64,000 nucleotides of DNA, taken from assembly GCF_016415625.1 (NCBI RefSeq), contig NZ_WBXP01000005.1, positions 1 to 64,000 of the forward strand, read 5' to 3'. Below the pieces are notes generated by a model, which worked only from the letters and a program-made list of their open reading frames with translations, had not been told where the DNA came from and searched no databases. Made by a program: the position numbers and the translations under genes. This DNA comes from Shimwellia pseudoproteus (GTDB lineage: Bacteria > Pseudomonadota > Gammaproteobacteria > Enterobacterales > Enterobacteriaceae). Position 1 is the stretch's first letter; each line of letters starts with the position of its first letter. Below are positions 11,222 through 19,706 of this stretch, piece by piece.

Positions 11222-11575
11222 ATGCAAAAAATAATTTCAGCAGGAATGGTTGTCACTACACTGTTACTCGCAGGCTGTAGCACCGGCAACCAGCTGAGCA
11301 GCAGCGGACAGAGCGTACGTTTTGTAGAGCAGCAACCCGGCAGTGAATGCCGGCTGTTGGGCACGGCAACCGGTGAGCAGAGTAACTGGTTGTCCGGGCA
11401 GGATGGTGAAGAGGGTGGGTCAATGCGCAGCGCGGCAAATGCGTTACGTAATCAGGCGGCAGCCATGGGCGGTAACGTACTCTATGGTGTTACTACCCCC
11501 ACCCAGAGCATGCTGTCCAGTTTTGTTCCCACCGCCACGAAAATGGTCGGCCAGGTTTACAAGTGCCCGAACTGA
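11222..11575 (+). CDS. yjeI: DUF4156 lipoprotein YjeI
   Basis: 117 residues, same length as E. coli YjeI. A lipoprotein signal peptide ends in the lipobox 'LLAGC', so the mature protein starts at a lipidated cysteine; the next residue is S, which favours outer-membrane sorting. The mature part carries 'SNWLSGQDGEEGGSMRSA' and 'ALRNQAAAMGGNVLYGV', the conserved DUF4156 region, and ends 'QVYKCPN'. Function unknown. Converges on epmB with a shared terminator between. Confidence 0.93.
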   Translation: MQKIISAGMVVTTLLLAGCSTGNQLSSSGQSVRFVEQQPGSECRLLGTATGEQSNWLSGQDGEEGGSMRSAANALRNQAAAMGGNVLYGVTTPTQSMLSSFVPTATKMVGQVYKCPN

Positions 11576-11588
11576 TCCCGGGCCGCAG

Positions 11589-11615
11589 AAAAGTGCCGGG
11601 CTACCCGGCACTTTT
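11589..11615. terminator. Bidirectional terminator between yjeI and epmB
   Basis: AAAAGTGCCGGG, loop CTA, CCCGGCACTTTT: a 12-bp perfect stem with T tracts on both strands. Confidence 0.88.
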
Positions 11616-11631
11616 GTCTGTGCTGATAAGG

Positions 11632-12678
11632 TTAGTTAATCTCATGATCCGGGTGCTGGCGCATTCGCAGATCAATCGTGGTCTTACTCGGTTCACCGCC
11701 AATTTCCCGGGTCAGCTTCGGCACCATATAGCCGGATACCCGCTGCATTAAACCGCGCATAATTTCCCGGGCCTCATCATCACTTATCATGTAATGGGCC
11801 GCGCCCTGGACCCGATCAAGCACGTGCAGGTAATAAGGCATAACGCCGGCATCGAACAGCGCATTGCTGAGGTCCGCCAGGGTATCCGGATTATCGTTCA
11901 CCCCACGCAGCATCACGCTCTGGTTGAGCAGGGTCACACCGGCCCGGCGCAGCCGCGCCATGCCATCGCGGAACGCGTCGTTTATTTCGTTGGCGTGGTT
12001 AATATGGTTAACCAGCAGGATTTGCAGCCGCGAGCGTTCAAAGCGCGCCACCAGCTCTGGCGTAATACGGGCCGGGATCGCAATCGGCAAGCGGGTGTGG
12101 ATACGCAGGCGTTTAATATGCGGGATATTTTCCAGCGCGCTAATCACCCAGTCCAGCTCGTTATCTTTGGCCATCATCGGGTCACCGCCGGAGAAGATAA
12201 TCTCATCCAGGGCCGGTTGCTGGCGAAAATAGTCCAGCGCCCCCTGCCAGGTGCGTTTATTACCCTGGTTTTCGTTATAGGGGAAATGGCGCCGGAAGCA
12301 GTAGCGGCAGTTCACCGCACAGCCGCCTTTGAGGATCATCAACGCCCGGTTTTGGTACTTATGCAGCACCCCGGGGATAGCGTTGTCCTGCTCTTCCAGC
12401 GGGTCGGTACTGTAGCCGGGTAACTGCATAAACTCTTCCCGGGCGGTGAGTACCTGGCGTAAGAGCGGATCATTGGGGTTACCCGGCTCCATACGGGCGG
12501 CGAAAGAACGCGGCACCCGCAGCGCGAAAAGTGAACGGGCGTCGCGGCCTGCCAGCAATTCCGGATGATCGTCTAGACTTAAAATGCGCAAAAGTTCGTC
12601 AGGATCGGTGATAACATCACCAAGTTGCGCGATCCAATCTTCTCTGTAAGAGGGGTTTAGCGTTACAATGTCTGCCAT
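11632..12678 (-). CDS. epmB: EF-P (R)-beta-lysine 2,3-aminomutase EpmB
   Basis: Radical-SAM enzyme that isomerises (S)-alpha-lysine to (R)-beta-lysine for attachment to EF-P Lys34. The SAM cluster motif C-A-V-N-C-R-Y-C is followed by 'FRRHFPY', and the PLP-binding region '[19 protein letters not shown]'-like segment ('[19 protein letters not shown]') is present. 348 residues against 342 in E. coli. It is divergent from efp, its substrate, with only 40 bases between start codons; EpmA, which does the transfer, lies 6 kb away in this window. Confidence 0.97.
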   Translation of the reverse strand: MADIVTLNPSYREDWIAQLGDVITDPDELLRILSLDDHPELLAGRDARSLFALRVPRSFAARMEPGNPNDPLLRQVLTAREEFMQLPGYSTDPLEEQDNAIPGVLHKYQNRALMILKGGCAVNCRYCFRRHFPYNENQGNKRTWQGALDYFRQQPALDEIIFSGGDPMMAKDNELDWVISALENIPHIKRLRIHTRLPIAIPARITPELVARFERSRLQILLVNHINHANEINDAFRDGMARLRRAGVTLLNQSVMLRGVNDNPDTLADLSNALFDAGVMPYYLHVLDRVQGAAHYMISDDEAREIMRGLMQRVSGYMVPKLTREIGGEPSKTTIDLRMRQHPDHEIN

Positions 12679-12718
12679 TTTTTTGGCTTCGTACCAGTTA
12701 ACAAATTCAGAGGGCCTT

Positions 12719-13285
12719 ATGGCGACTTATTTTAGCAACGATTTTCGTTCCGGTCTTAAAATCATGATGGATGGCGAACCTTATGCGGTCGAATCCAGTG
12801 AATTCGTGAAACCAGGTAAAGGTCAGGCATTTGCTCGCGTAAAACTGCGCCGTCTGCTGACCGGTACCCGTGTAGAAAAAACCTTCAAATCTACTGACTC
12901 CGCTGAAGGCGCAGATGTTGTGGATATGAACCTGACTTACCTGTACAACGACGGTGAGTTCTGGCATTTCATGAACAACGAAACCTTCGAGCAGCTGGCC
13001 GCCGACGCAAAAGCCATCGGCGACAACGAAAAATGGCTGCTGGATCAGGCTGAATGTATCGTGACCCTGTGGAACGGCCAGCCGATTTCTGTAACCCCGC
13101 CGAACTTTGTTGAACTGGAAATTGTTGATACTGATCCGGGCCTGAAAGGTGATACCGCAGGTACTGGTGGTAAACCGGCAACCCTGAGCACTGGTGCAGT
13201 GGTTAAGGTTCCGCTGTTCGTTCAGATTGGCGAAGTTATCCGTGTGGATACCCGCTCTGGCGAATATGTCTCTCGTGTAAAATAA
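12719..13285 (+). CDS. efp: Elongation factor P
   Basis: 188-residue three-domain tRNA-mimic that enters the ribosomal E site and rescues stalling at polyproline runs. The modification target Lys34 is present in 'KPGKGQAF'. Start is the ATG at 12719, behind AGAGGG, giving exactly the E. coli length; the open frame extends 51 bases upstream across the epmB start without a ribosome site. Divergent from epmB. Confidence 0.99.
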   Translation: MATYFSNDFRSGLKIMMDGEPYAVESSEFVKPGKGQAFARVKLRRLLTGTRVEKTFKSTDSAEGADVVDMNLTYLYNDGEFWHFMNNETFEQLAADAKAIGDNEKWLLDQAECIVTLWNGQPISVTPPNFVELEIVDTDPGLKGDTAGTGGKPATLSTGAVVKVPLFVQIGEVIRVDTRSGEYVSRVK

Positions 13286-13300
13286 TTACACCAGAGATAA

Positions 13301-13325
13301 GCGGTGCGGCTATCTGCCGCGCCGC
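13301..13325 (+). terminator. GC-rich hairpin after efp
   Basis: GCGGTGCGGC / GCCGCGCCGC (one G-U pair) with a TATCT loop, 15 bases after the efp stop. No T tract follows, so it may attenuate rather than end transcription into ecnA. Confidence 0.4.
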
Positions 13326-13352
13326 GTTGGTGAAAAATCATCACAGGAACGG

Positions 13353-13487
13353 ATGATGACCCGCATATCCCGATTGCTTATCTTGTTTTTCCTGAGCGCG
13401 TTTTTACTGACCGGGTGCAATACCACCCGCGGTGTCGGTGAAGATATTCGCGATCTTGGGGGGATAATCAGCCACGCGGCCAGTTAA
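13353..13487 (+). CDS. ecnA: Entericidin A, lipoprotein antidote
   Basis: A 44-residue lipoprotein too short for most gene callers. The hydrophobic signal 'RLLILFFLSAFLLTGC' ends in a lipobox; the mature part [16 protein letters not shown] matches entericidin A of E. coli (41 residues). ATG at 13353 behind AGGAACGG; a second ATG follows at 13356. In E. coli the pair EcnA/EcnB is described as an antidote/toxin module active in starved cells. It is paralogous to ecnB 94 bases downstream. Confidence 0.88.
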   Translation: MMTRISRLLILFFLSAFLLTGCNTTRGVGEDIRDLGGIISHAAS

Positions 13488-13537
13488 CGTATCTGGCGGC
13501 GTTATCAGGTAATTCGCAGATGTGTTGATAATTTGGC

Positions 13538-13543
13538 TATGCT
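13538..13543 (+). promoter_or_regulatory. Possible sigma-S-type -10 of ecnB
   Basis: TATGCT within GGCTATGCTTAA, 38 bases before the ecnB start; a C before TATGCT fits an extended sigma-S -10. ecnB of related bacteria is known to be sigma-S dependent. No clear -35 is visible. Weak evidence. Confidence 0.35.
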
Positions 13544-13580
13544 TAAAAAGCGACCAAAACTGTCAACAACAGGAAGCGAT

Positions 13581-13727
13581 ATGATGAAGAAAACCCTCGC
13601 AGTTATTTTTTCTGTGCTCGTGCTTTCGACCGTCTTGAGTGGCTGTAACACCACCCGTGGTGTCGGCCAGGATATCTCGGCAGGCGGTTCGGCCATTTCT
13701 GGCGCTGCCACTAAAGCGCAAAATTAA
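13581..13727 (+). CDS. ecnB: Entericidin B, bacteriolytic lipoprotein
   Basis: 48 residues, same as E. coli EcnB. Signal peptide '[20 protein letters not shown]' region with lipobox L-S-G-C; mature peptide [15 protein letters not shown] is a small amphipathic helix-former that promotes lysis in stationary phase. The ATG at 13581 (AGGAAG upstream) is preferred over the longer frame from 13533. The first ten mature residues are identical to EcnA except for the last positions, showing a tandem duplication. Confidence 0.92.
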   Translation: MMKKTLAVIFSVLVLSTVLSGCNTTRGVGQDISAGGSAISGAATKAQN

Positions 13728-13741
13728 TTCACAGCCACACC

Positions 13742-13774
13742 GGAACGGTACGTTGCGGTGCTGCGTACCGTTCC
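13742..13774 (+). terminator. Strong hairpin after ecnB
   Basis: Perfect 11-bp stem GGAACGGTACG / CGTACCGTTCC with an 11-base loop, 14 bases after the ecnB stop. No T tract, so its role in termination or mRNA stability is inferred. Confidence 0.5.
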
Positions 13775-13877
13775 TGTCGCGGCGATCCTCTTGACCACTG
13801 CGCGCATTTTATTCACACTGTTTGCCATCACATTGATACTGCCTCTCTGTCTGCAGCGCCTGTTGCGGCGGGCGCCG

Positions 13878-13924
13878 TTTTACCGGACGACCGGTAAAAT
13901 TGTCTTTGATCCGGGGACGACCCC
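13878..13924 (+). promoter_or_regulatory. Guanidine-II (mini-ykkC) riboswitch of gdx
   Basis: Two consecutive hairpins each capped by the ACGR tetraloop that defines the class: P1 TTTTACCGG-ACGA-CCGGTAAAA (13878-13899) and P2 GGGG-ACGA-CCCC (13913-13924). Guanidinium binding pairs the two loops and frees the ribosome site. The GGGGAA ribosome site of gdx lies just downstream at about 13938-13943 and could pair with the CCCC arm of P2 when ligand is absent. The gene controlled is the guanidinium exporter, as in E. coli. Confidence 0.92.
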
Positions 13925-13947
13925 ATACCTGTATTGTGGGGAATGGT

Positions 13948-14265
13948 ATGTCCTGGTTACTCCTTGTTATTGCGGGCCTGCTGGAAGTGGTGTGGGCGGT
14001 CGGTCTTAAATACACTCATGGCTTTAGCCGCCTGGTGCCCTCGGTAATTACCATCGTGGCGATGATTGCCAGCATGGCGCTGCTCTCCTGGGCGATGAAA
14101 AATCTGCCGGTGGGGACGGCCTATGCGGTGTGGACCGGGATTGGTGCGGTAGGGGCATCGATTACCGGCATTCTGCTATTAGGGGAGTCGGTCAGCCTGC
14201 TGCGTATCGCCAGCCTGGGGATGATCGTGTTTGGTATCATCGGCCTGAAGCTGGCGACACACTGA
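13948..14265 (+). CDS. gdx: Guanidinium exporter Gdx (SugE), SMR family
   Basis: 105-residue small multidrug resistance protein with four membrane helices; functions as an antiparallel dimer exchanging guanidinium for protons. The first helix has the essential glutamate in '[14 protein letters not shown]', and '[14 protein letters not shown]' is the SMR signature. ATG at 13948 chosen because it gives the E. coli length and sits 3' of the riboswitch; the open frame upstream runs through the riboswitch hairpins. Converges on blc with a 6-base gap. Confidence 0.96.
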   Translation: MSWLLLVIAGLLEVVWAVGLKYTHGFSRLVPSVITIVAMIASMALLSWAMKNLPVGTAYAVWTGIGAVGASITGILLLGESVSLLRIASLGMIVFGIIGLKLATH

Positions 14266-14271
14266 CACAGG

Positions 14272-14805
14272 CTACGGCTGCCGGACCCAGAGAAGGTCAC
14301 CAGTCTTAAATCCCTGGCGGGCAGCGCTATCCAGTAATTGCTGCTTTTGCTGTGGGGTGATCACCGGGGCCCTGGCCAGCAGCCACAAATAGCTACGATC
14401 CGGCCCGCAAATCACCGCCAGGCGATAGTCCTGGTCGAGATAAAGAATATTGTAGCCGCCGTAGAAGGGGCCGAAGAACGAGACCTTCAGCGCGCCGCGG
14501 GTGGGGCTGCCGGTGAACAGGGCGGTGCCATCAATAGACTGCCACATCCCCCGGTCGGCGTTATAACCGCGGTTAATCACGGTGATGCTGTTGTCCGGGT
14601 TCAGGGTGTAGGTGGCGCTGACCCGGTCAAGCCCGCGCTCAAACGGGTGGTCCAGGCGGGCAATTTCATACCAGCGCCCGGCGAAGCGCTGAACATTAAA
14701 ATTCTCCACCACCGTCGTCCCCTGAGGCGGTGTCGGGGTACTGCACGCGGTGGTGAGTAAAACCATAACCAATGCCAGTAAACGGGTGAAGAGGCCCATC
14801 GCCAT
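14272..14805 (-). CDS. blc: Outer-membrane lipocalin Blc
   Basis: 177 residues as in E. coli. Lipoprotein signal with lipobox 'LTTAC', then the lipocalin G-x-W motif 'FAGRWYEIARLDHPFERGL' and 'RGALKVSFFGPFYGGYNI'; forms an eight-stranded barrel that binds lysophospholipids on the inner face of the outer membrane. Induced under stationary phase and membrane stress in E. coli. In E. coli ampC lies between blc and frdD; here only 133 non-coding bases intervene. Confidence 0.95.
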   Translation of the reverse strand: MAMGLFTRLLALVMVLLTTACSTPTPPQGTTVVENFNVQRFAGRWYEIARLDHPFERGLDRVSATYTLNPDNSITVINRGYNADRGMWQSIDGTALFTGSPTRGALKVSFFGPFYGGYNILYLDQDYRLAVICGPDRSYLWLLARAPVITPQQKQQLLDSAARQGFKTGDLLWVRQP

Positions 14806-14894
14806 CTCCTTGCTGTTTTTTAGTTTAAGTATAGAGGGTTACGGCCGGCTCGCTCTGGCAGGGCGTGATCTTTTGCGGTAAATCATCGGCGGAT

Positions 14895-14922
14895 AAAAAA
14901 AGGCCCGCAGCGGCGGGCCTTT
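14895..14922 (-). terminator. Terminator of the frd operon
   Basis: On the minus strand AAAGGCCCGC / GCGGGCCTTT is followed by a T-rich tract, 17 bases after the frdD stop. In E. coli this spot doubles as the ampC attenuator; there is no ampC here. Confidence 0.88.
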
Positions 14923-14938
14923 GGTTGACAGCGGGCGA

Positions 14939-15298
14939 TCAGAGGGTCAGCACGCCAATCAGGGTAATGACTGTCAGGATCGCGGCCAGGCCATAGAAAA
15001 CCCATTTGCCGGAGGGCACGTGAATTTTCAGATCATGCATCGCGTGGTGGATGCGGTGCAGGCCGCACCACAGCGGCAGTACAATCATCAGGAAGATAAA
15101 CAGGCGGCCAACCCAGCTCTGGGCAAAGGCCAGCACCCGGTCGTAGCCCAGCGCTTCCCCGGGGTAGATCCCCAGGGGCAGCATAATGCCAACCAGCAGC
15201 ACAATCACCGGGGCAATGATCGCGCCCCACATACCGCCAGCGCCAAACAGGCCCCAGAAGACCGGCTCATCGGAACGTTTTGGATGTTGATTAATCAC
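14939..15298 (-). CDS. frdD: Fumarate reductase membrane anchor FrdD
   Basis: 119-residue hydrophobic anchor with three membrane helices, same length as in E. coli. Together with FrdC it binds the FrdAB head to the cytoplasmic face of the inner membrane and forms the menaquinone sites. '[21 protein letters not shown]' covers helix I. Last gene of frdABCD; starts 9 bases after frdC. Confidence 0.96.
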   Translation of the reverse strand: MINQHPKRSDEPVFWGLFGAGGMWGAIIAPVIVLLVGIMLPLGIYPGEALGYDRVLAFAQSWVGRLFIFLMIVLPLWCGLHRIHHAMHDLKIHVPSGKWVFYGLAAILTVITLIGVLTL

Positions 15299-15307
15299 GC
15301 TGTCTCC

Positions 15308-15703
15308 TTACCAGAACAGGGCCACGAACAGAATAACCACCGTCACCGCGATGGTGACGCCCCACAGTCCTTTGATGATCGGTTCCGGGCCCATTTTCTC
15401 ACCCTTGACGATCAGATTGGCCGCTTTCGGGGCCAGTTCAAACCAGGTTTTGGTGTGCAGCAGTGCCGCCGCCAGGGTGACCAGGTTGAGGATCACCACG
15501 ACTGGGTTTTGTAAAAACGCGACAAAACCATCCCAGGACTCCGCCCCGCCTTTCAGGGAGAACAGCCCGTAGAGTAAAACGATGCTGAACCATACGGTAG
15601 GGACTGAGGTGCCCTCACGCAGCATGTAAAAGCGGTAAAAACCCAGCTTTTGCCACCAGGTTGGTGCCATTGTCCGGACGTATGGCTTACGTTTAGTCAT
15701 CAT
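15308..15703 (-). CDS. frdC: Fumarate reductase membrane anchor FrdC
   Basis: 131 residues, three membrane helices, same length as E. coli FrdC. N-terminal '[35 protein letters not shown]' region includes the glutamate of 'REGTS' that acts at the quinone site in E. coli (Glu29). Ten bases separate it from frdB. Confidence 0.96.
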   Translation of the reverse strand: MMTKRKPYVRTMAPTWWQKLGFYRFYMLREGTSVPTVWFSIVLLYGLFSLKGGAESWDGFVAFLQNPVVVILNLVTLAAALLHTKTWFELAPKAANLIVKGEKMGPEPIIKGLWGVTIAVTVVILFVALFW

Positions 15704-15713
15704 GGTGCACTCC

Positions 15714-16448
15714 TTAGCGTGGTTTCAGGGTGACGATAAGAAAGTCTTTAGAACTCTCCACCTTGCCCTGCTGAATGGCCGCCGCCGGATCGACATGCTT
15801 CGGACACACTTCCGAGCAGAAACCGACAAAGGTGCACGTCCATACACCGTTCTGGCCGTTAAGTTGCGGCATCCGCGCTTTTTTGCCGTGATCGCGGCTG
15901 TCGAGGTTGTAGCGGTGGGCCAGGGTAATGGCCGCCGGGCCAATAAACTCCGGGTTAAGACCGAACTGCGGGCAGGCGGCGTAGCACAGGCCGCAGTTGA
16001 TACAGCCGGAGAACTGATGGTATTTCGCCATCTGCGCCGGGGTTTGCTTATTGGGGCCCTGGTCCGGGGTGCGCGGGTTGCCGATAATATAGGGCTTGAT
16101 GGCTTCCAGGCTTTCGATGAAGTGGGTCATATCCACCACCAGGTCGCGCTCGATGGGGAAGTTGGCCAGCGCCTCAACCCTCATGCCGCTCTGATAATCG
16201 CGCAGGAAGGTCTTACAGGCCAGTTTCGGGATACGGTTAACCATCATGCCGCAGGAGCCACAGATGGCCATGCGGCAGGACCAGCGGTAGCTGAGGTCCG
16301 GGGCGAGGTTATCTTTGATGTAACCCAGCGCGTCGAGTAATGATGTTTGCTCATCCCAGGGCACATCATAGAAGGCGCTGTGCGGCTTACTGTCCGTTTC
16401 CGGGTTATAGCGCACAATCTCAATGCGCGTCGTTTTCATCTCAGCCAT
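15714..16448 (-). CDS. frdB: Fumarate reductase iron-sulfur subunit FrdB
   Basis: 244 residues. Carries three clusters: [2Fe-2S] ligands in '[15 protein letters not shown]', then '[15 protein letters not shown]' and '[14 protein letters not shown]' for the [4Fe-4S] and [3Fe-4S] clusters. Passes electrons from menaquinol at FrdCD to FAD in FrdA. Started at the ATG at 16446-16448, overlapping the end of frdA by 8 bases (translational coupling); a longer frame upstream would lie wholly within frdA. Confidence 0.97.
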   Translation of the reverse strand: MAEMKTTRIEIVRYNPETDSKPHSAFYDVPWDEQTSLLDALGYIKDNLAPDLSYRWSCRMAICGSCGMMVNRIPKLACKTFLRDYQSGMRVEALANFPIERDLVVDMTHFIESLEAIKPYIIGNPRTPDQGPNKQTPAQMAKYHQFSGCINCGLCYAACPQFGLNPEFIGPAAITLAHRYNLDSRDHGKKARMPQLNGQNGVWTCTFVGFCSEVCPKHVDPAAAIQQGKVESSKDFLIVTLKPR

Positions 16449-18231
16449 TTGCCGTCTCCTTTTTTTCGGCAGCTTCAGCTTCCGCACCATAAACACGTTT
16501 TGCCGGGGGCAGCGTGGTGATTTTCACATCGCTGTATTCCAGCCGTGTGCTGCCGTCCGCGTCGCGGAAGGCGAGGGTGTGCTTGAGGAAATTGACATCA
16601 TCACGCTCAGTGCAGCCTTCATTGAGGCGTTGATGCGCCCCGCGGGACTCTTTACGCGCCATGGCGGATTTTGCCATACACTCGGCGACGTTCAGGCCGT
16701 GTCCCAGTTCGATGGTGTACAGCAGGTCGGTATTGAAAACGCTGGAGTTATCGGTGATACGCACCCGCTTAAAGCGCTCTTTCAGCTCCGCCAGCTTGTC
16801 GATGGTTTTTTGCATCAGCTCCGGGGTGCGGTAAATCCCGCAGCCTTCTTCCATGCTCATGCCCATTTCATCGCGGATTTTGGACCAGTTTTCGTTACCC
16901 TGCTGGTTAACCAGATTTTTCAGGCGCTGTTCAACATCGGCAACTTGCGCATTCAGCGCGGCGTCATTTTCCGGGGTGGCCTGGCTGGCGCGTTCGATGG
17001 CCTGTTCACCGGCCATACGGCCAAAGACCACCAGCTCTGCCAGGGAGTTAGAGCCCAGGCGGTTAGCCCCGTGCAGCCCAACGGAGGAGCATTCGCCCAC
17101 CGCGAACAGGCCCCTGATGCGGGTTTCACACTGCTGATTGGTTTCGATGCCGCCCATGGTGTAGTGGGCTGTCGGGCGAACCGGAATCGGCTCTTTCACC
17201 GGGTCAACCCCCACGTAAGCCTTGGCCAGCTCACAGATAAACGGCAGCCGCTCCAGCAGTTTCTTCTCGCCCAGATGGCGCAGATCAAGGTAGACCACAT
17301 CGCCACGGGGGGTGGAGATTGTGTTGCCTTTACGCCACTCATGCCAGAAGGCCTGGGAGACTTTGTCGCGCGGGCCCAGCTCCATATATTTGTTTTTCGG
17401 TTCACCCAGCGGGGTTTCCGGGCCCATACCGTAGTCCTGAAGGTAACGGTAGCCGTCTTTGTTCACCAGAATACCGCCTTCACCGCGGCAGCCTTCGGTC
17501 ATCAGGATCCCGGAACCCGGCAGGCCGGTAGGGTGGTACTGGACAAACTCCATGTCGCGCAGCGGGATCCCGTGGTCCAGCGCCATGCCCATCCCGTCGC
17601 CGGTGACAATGCCGCCGTTGGTGTTGTAGCGGTAAACGCGGCCTGCGCCGCCGGTGGCCATCACCACCGCATTCGCGCGAATCTGTACCAGGGAGCCTTC
17701 CATCATGTTCATGGCAACCAGGCCGCGGGCCTGGCCGTCATCAACCAGGATGTCCAACACAAAGTGCTCATCAAAACGCTGGATTTGCGGGAACTGGAGG
17801 GATGCCTGAAACAGGGTATGCAGCATATGGAAGCCGGTTTTATCGGCGGCGAACCAGGTGCGCTCGATTTTCATTCCGCCGAAGCGGCGAACGTTAACCG
17901 AGCCATCGGGTTTACGGCTCCAGGGACAGCCCCACTGTTCCAGTTGGGTCATTTCGGTGGGGCAGTGGTGAACAAAGTAATCGACGACATCCTGTTCACA
18001 CAGCCAGTCACCCCCGGCCACGGTATCGTGAAAATGATATTCAAAGCTGTCGTGATCCTGCGTGACAGCAGCAGAACCACCTTCGGCGGCAACGGTATGG
18101 CTGCGCATCGGATAGACTTTTGAGATCAGCGCAATTTTAGCCTGTGGGTTAGCCTGGGCTGCTGCAATGGCAGCGCGAAGCCCCGCTCCGCCAGCACCAA
18201 TAATGGCGAGATCGGCTTGAAAAGTTTGCAC
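16441..18231 (-). CDS. frdA: Fumarate reductase flavoprotein FrdA
   Basis: 596-residue catalytic subunit reducing fumarate to succinate in anaerobic respiration. Begins with the FAD Rossmann motif '[17 protein letters not shown]'; the covalent FAD histidine is in '[11 protein letters not shown]'; '[15 protein letters not shown]' and '[13 protein letters not shown]' are the usual active-site and FAD segments. The start is GTG at 18229-18231 behind GGAGG, as in E. coli; the frame is open upstream without a better site. First gene of frdABCD, divergent from epmA. Confidence 0.97.
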   Translation of the reverse strand: MQTFQADLAIIGAGGAGLRAAIAAAQANPQAKIALISKVYPMRSHTVAAEGGSAAVTQDHDSFEYHFHDTVAGGDWLCEQDVVDYFVHHCPTEMTQLEQWGCPWSRKPDGSVNVRRFGGMKIERTWFAADKTGFHMLHTLFQASLQFPQIQRFDEHFVLDILVDDGQARGLVAMNMMEGSLVQIRANAVVMATGGAGRVYRYNTNGGIVTGDGMGMALDHGIPLRDMEFVQYHPTGLPGSGILMTEGCRGEGGILVNKDGYRYLQDYGMGPETPLGEPKNKYMELGPRDKVSQAFWHEWRKGNTISTPRGDVVYLDLRHLGEKKLLERLPFICELAKAYVGVDPVKEPIPVRPTAHYTMGGIETNQQCETRIRGLFAVGECSSVGLHGANRLGSNSLAELVVFGRMAGEQAIERASQATPENDAALNAQVADVEQRLKNLVNQQGNENWSKIRDEMGMSMEEGCGIYRTPELMQKTIDKLAELKERFKRVRITDNSSVFNTDLLYTIELGHGLNVAECMAKSAMARKESRGAHQRLNEGCTERDDVNFLKHTLAFRDADGSTRLEYSDVKITTLPPAKRVYGAEAEAAEKKETANG

Positions 18232-18556
18232 GACATTCCTCCAGTTTATAGTTATTCCGCAGCGAGTAACGCCCAGGGTGTAGAACACCACCGTGGCGGA
18301 GTATTACTGCGAAAGGTTAATCCCTGCTCCTTATATGGGAAGCCCGAATTATAACCGGGCAATTCGTGAGGAAATTTGACGTGCTCGATTATTTTCTGTG
18401 ACTGTTACGGGAAGAAATCACAATTTTCGTCAGGCTGACTACAGTTTAGACAATGTACCGCGCCGGATATTTTTTGAACGCTGATCGTGCGAAGTTTGTC
18501 TCTTCATCCTTATGCGAGTAGACTTCCTCGCCTTATTACCAGCAGGAGATGACATT
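18232..18556. promoter_or_regulatory. frdA / epmA divergent promoter region
   Basis: 325 bases without a gene. At 18375-18388 the minus strand reads TCGAGCACGTCAAA, close to the FNR site of the E. coli frd promoter (TCGATCTCGTCAAA) and at a comparable distance upstream of frdA. This is a candidate for oxygen control; three positions depart from the FNR consensus. The epmA ribosome site AGCAGGAG is at the right end. Confidence 0.45.
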
Positions 18557-19534
18557 ATGAGCGATACGGCCCTCTGGCAGCCGAGCGCTTCCATTGCCAA
18601 TTTATTAAAGCGTGCCGCAGTGATGACGGAGATCCGCCGTTTTTTCTCTGATCGCGGTGTGCTGGAAGTGGAAACGCCTTGTATGAGCCAGGCAACGGTG
18701 ACGGATGTTCATTTGTTCCCGTTTGAAACCCGTTTCGTTGGCCCCGGTCACTCCCAGGGGATGAATCTCTATCTGATGACCAGCCCGGAATACCATATGA
18801 AGCGCCTGCTGGCAGCGGGGTGTGGGCCGGTCTATCAGCTATGCCGCAGCTTCCGTAATGAAGAGATGGGGCGCATCCATAACCCGGAATTTACCATGCT
18901 GGAGTGGTATCGCCCGTGTTATGACATGTACCGTCTGATGAACGAAGTCGACGACCTGTTACAGCAGATCCTCGAAACCGGGGCAGCAGAAATGCTCTCC
19001 TATCAGCAGGCGTTCCAGCGCCATCTGGAGATTGACCCGCTCTCTGCGGATAAAACCCAGTTGCGCGAGGTGGCGGCCAAACTGGATCTCAGCAATATTG
19101 CCGATACCGAAGAAGACCGCGATACCCTGTTACAGTTGCTGTTTGCCATGGGGGTTGAACCCCACATCGGTAAAGAGCGTCCGGTCTTTATTTACCACTT
19201 CCCGGCAACCCAGGCCTCCCTGGCACAAATCAGCACCGAAGACCACCGGGTGGCCGAGCGTTTCGAGGTCTACTTTAAAGGTATCGAGCTGGCCAATGGC
19301 TTCCACGAGCTGACCGATGCCCAGGAACAGGCCCAGCGCTTTGAACAAGATAACCGCAAGCGCGCCGCCCGCGGCCTGCCGCAGCAGCCCATCGACACCA
19401 ACCTGCTCGAAGCACTAAAAGCCGGCATGCCGGACTGCTCCGGTGTTGCGCTGGGGATTGACCGGCTGGTGATGCTGGCGCTGGGGGCGGAGAGCCTGGC
19501 GGAGGTGATAGCGTTTACTGTGGATCGTGCCTGA
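18557..19534 (+). CDS. epmA: EF-P--(R)-beta-lysine ligase EpmA (PoxA/GenX)
   Basis: 325-residue paralogue of class II lysyl-tRNA synthetase lacking the anticodon domain. It activates (R)-beta-lysine made by EpmB and transfers it to EF-P Lys34. Class II motif 2 '[22 protein letters not shown]' region and motif 3 '[14 protein letters not shown]' are intact. ATG at 18557 with GGAG upstream gives the E. coli length; a frame extension of 15 codons is not needed. Divergent from frdA. The E. coli genes yjeM, yjeN and yjeO that follow it are not here. Confidence 0.97.
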   Translation: MSDTALWQPSASIANLLKRAAVMTEIRRFFSDRGVLEVETPCMSQATVTDVHLFPFETRFVGPGHSQGMNLYLMTSPEYHMKRLLAAGCGPVYQLCRSFRNEEMGRIHNPEFTMLEWYRPCYDMYRLMNEVDDLLQQILETGAAEMLSYQQAFQRHLEIDPLSADKTQLREVAAKLDLSNIADTEEDRDTLLQLLFAMGVEPHIGKERPVFIYHFPATQASLAQISTEDHRVAERFEVYFKGIELANGFHELTDAQEQAQRFEQDNRKRAARGLPQQPIDTNLLEALKAGMPDCSGVALGIDRLVMLALGAESLAEVIAFTVDRA

Positions 19535-19553
19535 TAGCGCCGTTATTCTTCAC

Positions 19554-19640
19554 CATGCAGGTGTGTTGGCTGCCTCGCTTACCCCGGTCACTTACTGATG
19601 TAAGCTCCCGGGGATGCGCTGCGTTGCCGCCTGCCTGGGA
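19554..19640. repeat. Imperfect intergenic palindrome downstream of epmA
   Basis: Centre CTTAC-TGAT-GTAAG flanked by CCCCGG and CCCGGGG, with weaker outer pairing between GCAGG (about 19559) and CCTGC (about 19634). The layout recalls short mobile palindromes scattered through enterobacterial intergenic DNA. I see only this copy in the window. Confidence 0.5.
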
Positions 19641-19665
19641 ATAACACGGACGACAGTACAGACAG

Positions 19666-19697
19666 AAAAGGCCCGAGATATCGGGCCTTTTCTTTTT
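19666..19697 (+). terminator. Terminator between epmA and mscM
   Basis: AAAAGGCCCGA / TCGGGCCTTTT followed by CTTTTTT on the plus strand; the stem also gives a shorter T tract on the minus strand and so may serve mscM as well. Confidence 0.85.
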
Positions 19698-19706
19698 TGG
19701 GTGGGG

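Noticed and set aside
12668..12718. Longer N-terminus for EF-P
   Set aside because: The extra 17 codons overlap the epmB start, lack a ribosome site, and are absent from the family; AGAGGG directly precedes the ATG at 12719.
16423..18123. 566-codon open frame on the plus strand opposite frdA
   Set aside because: It is the codon-phase shadow of frdA: no ribosome site, odd composition (rich in H, F, Q, G), no recognisable domain, and frdA is fully conserved.
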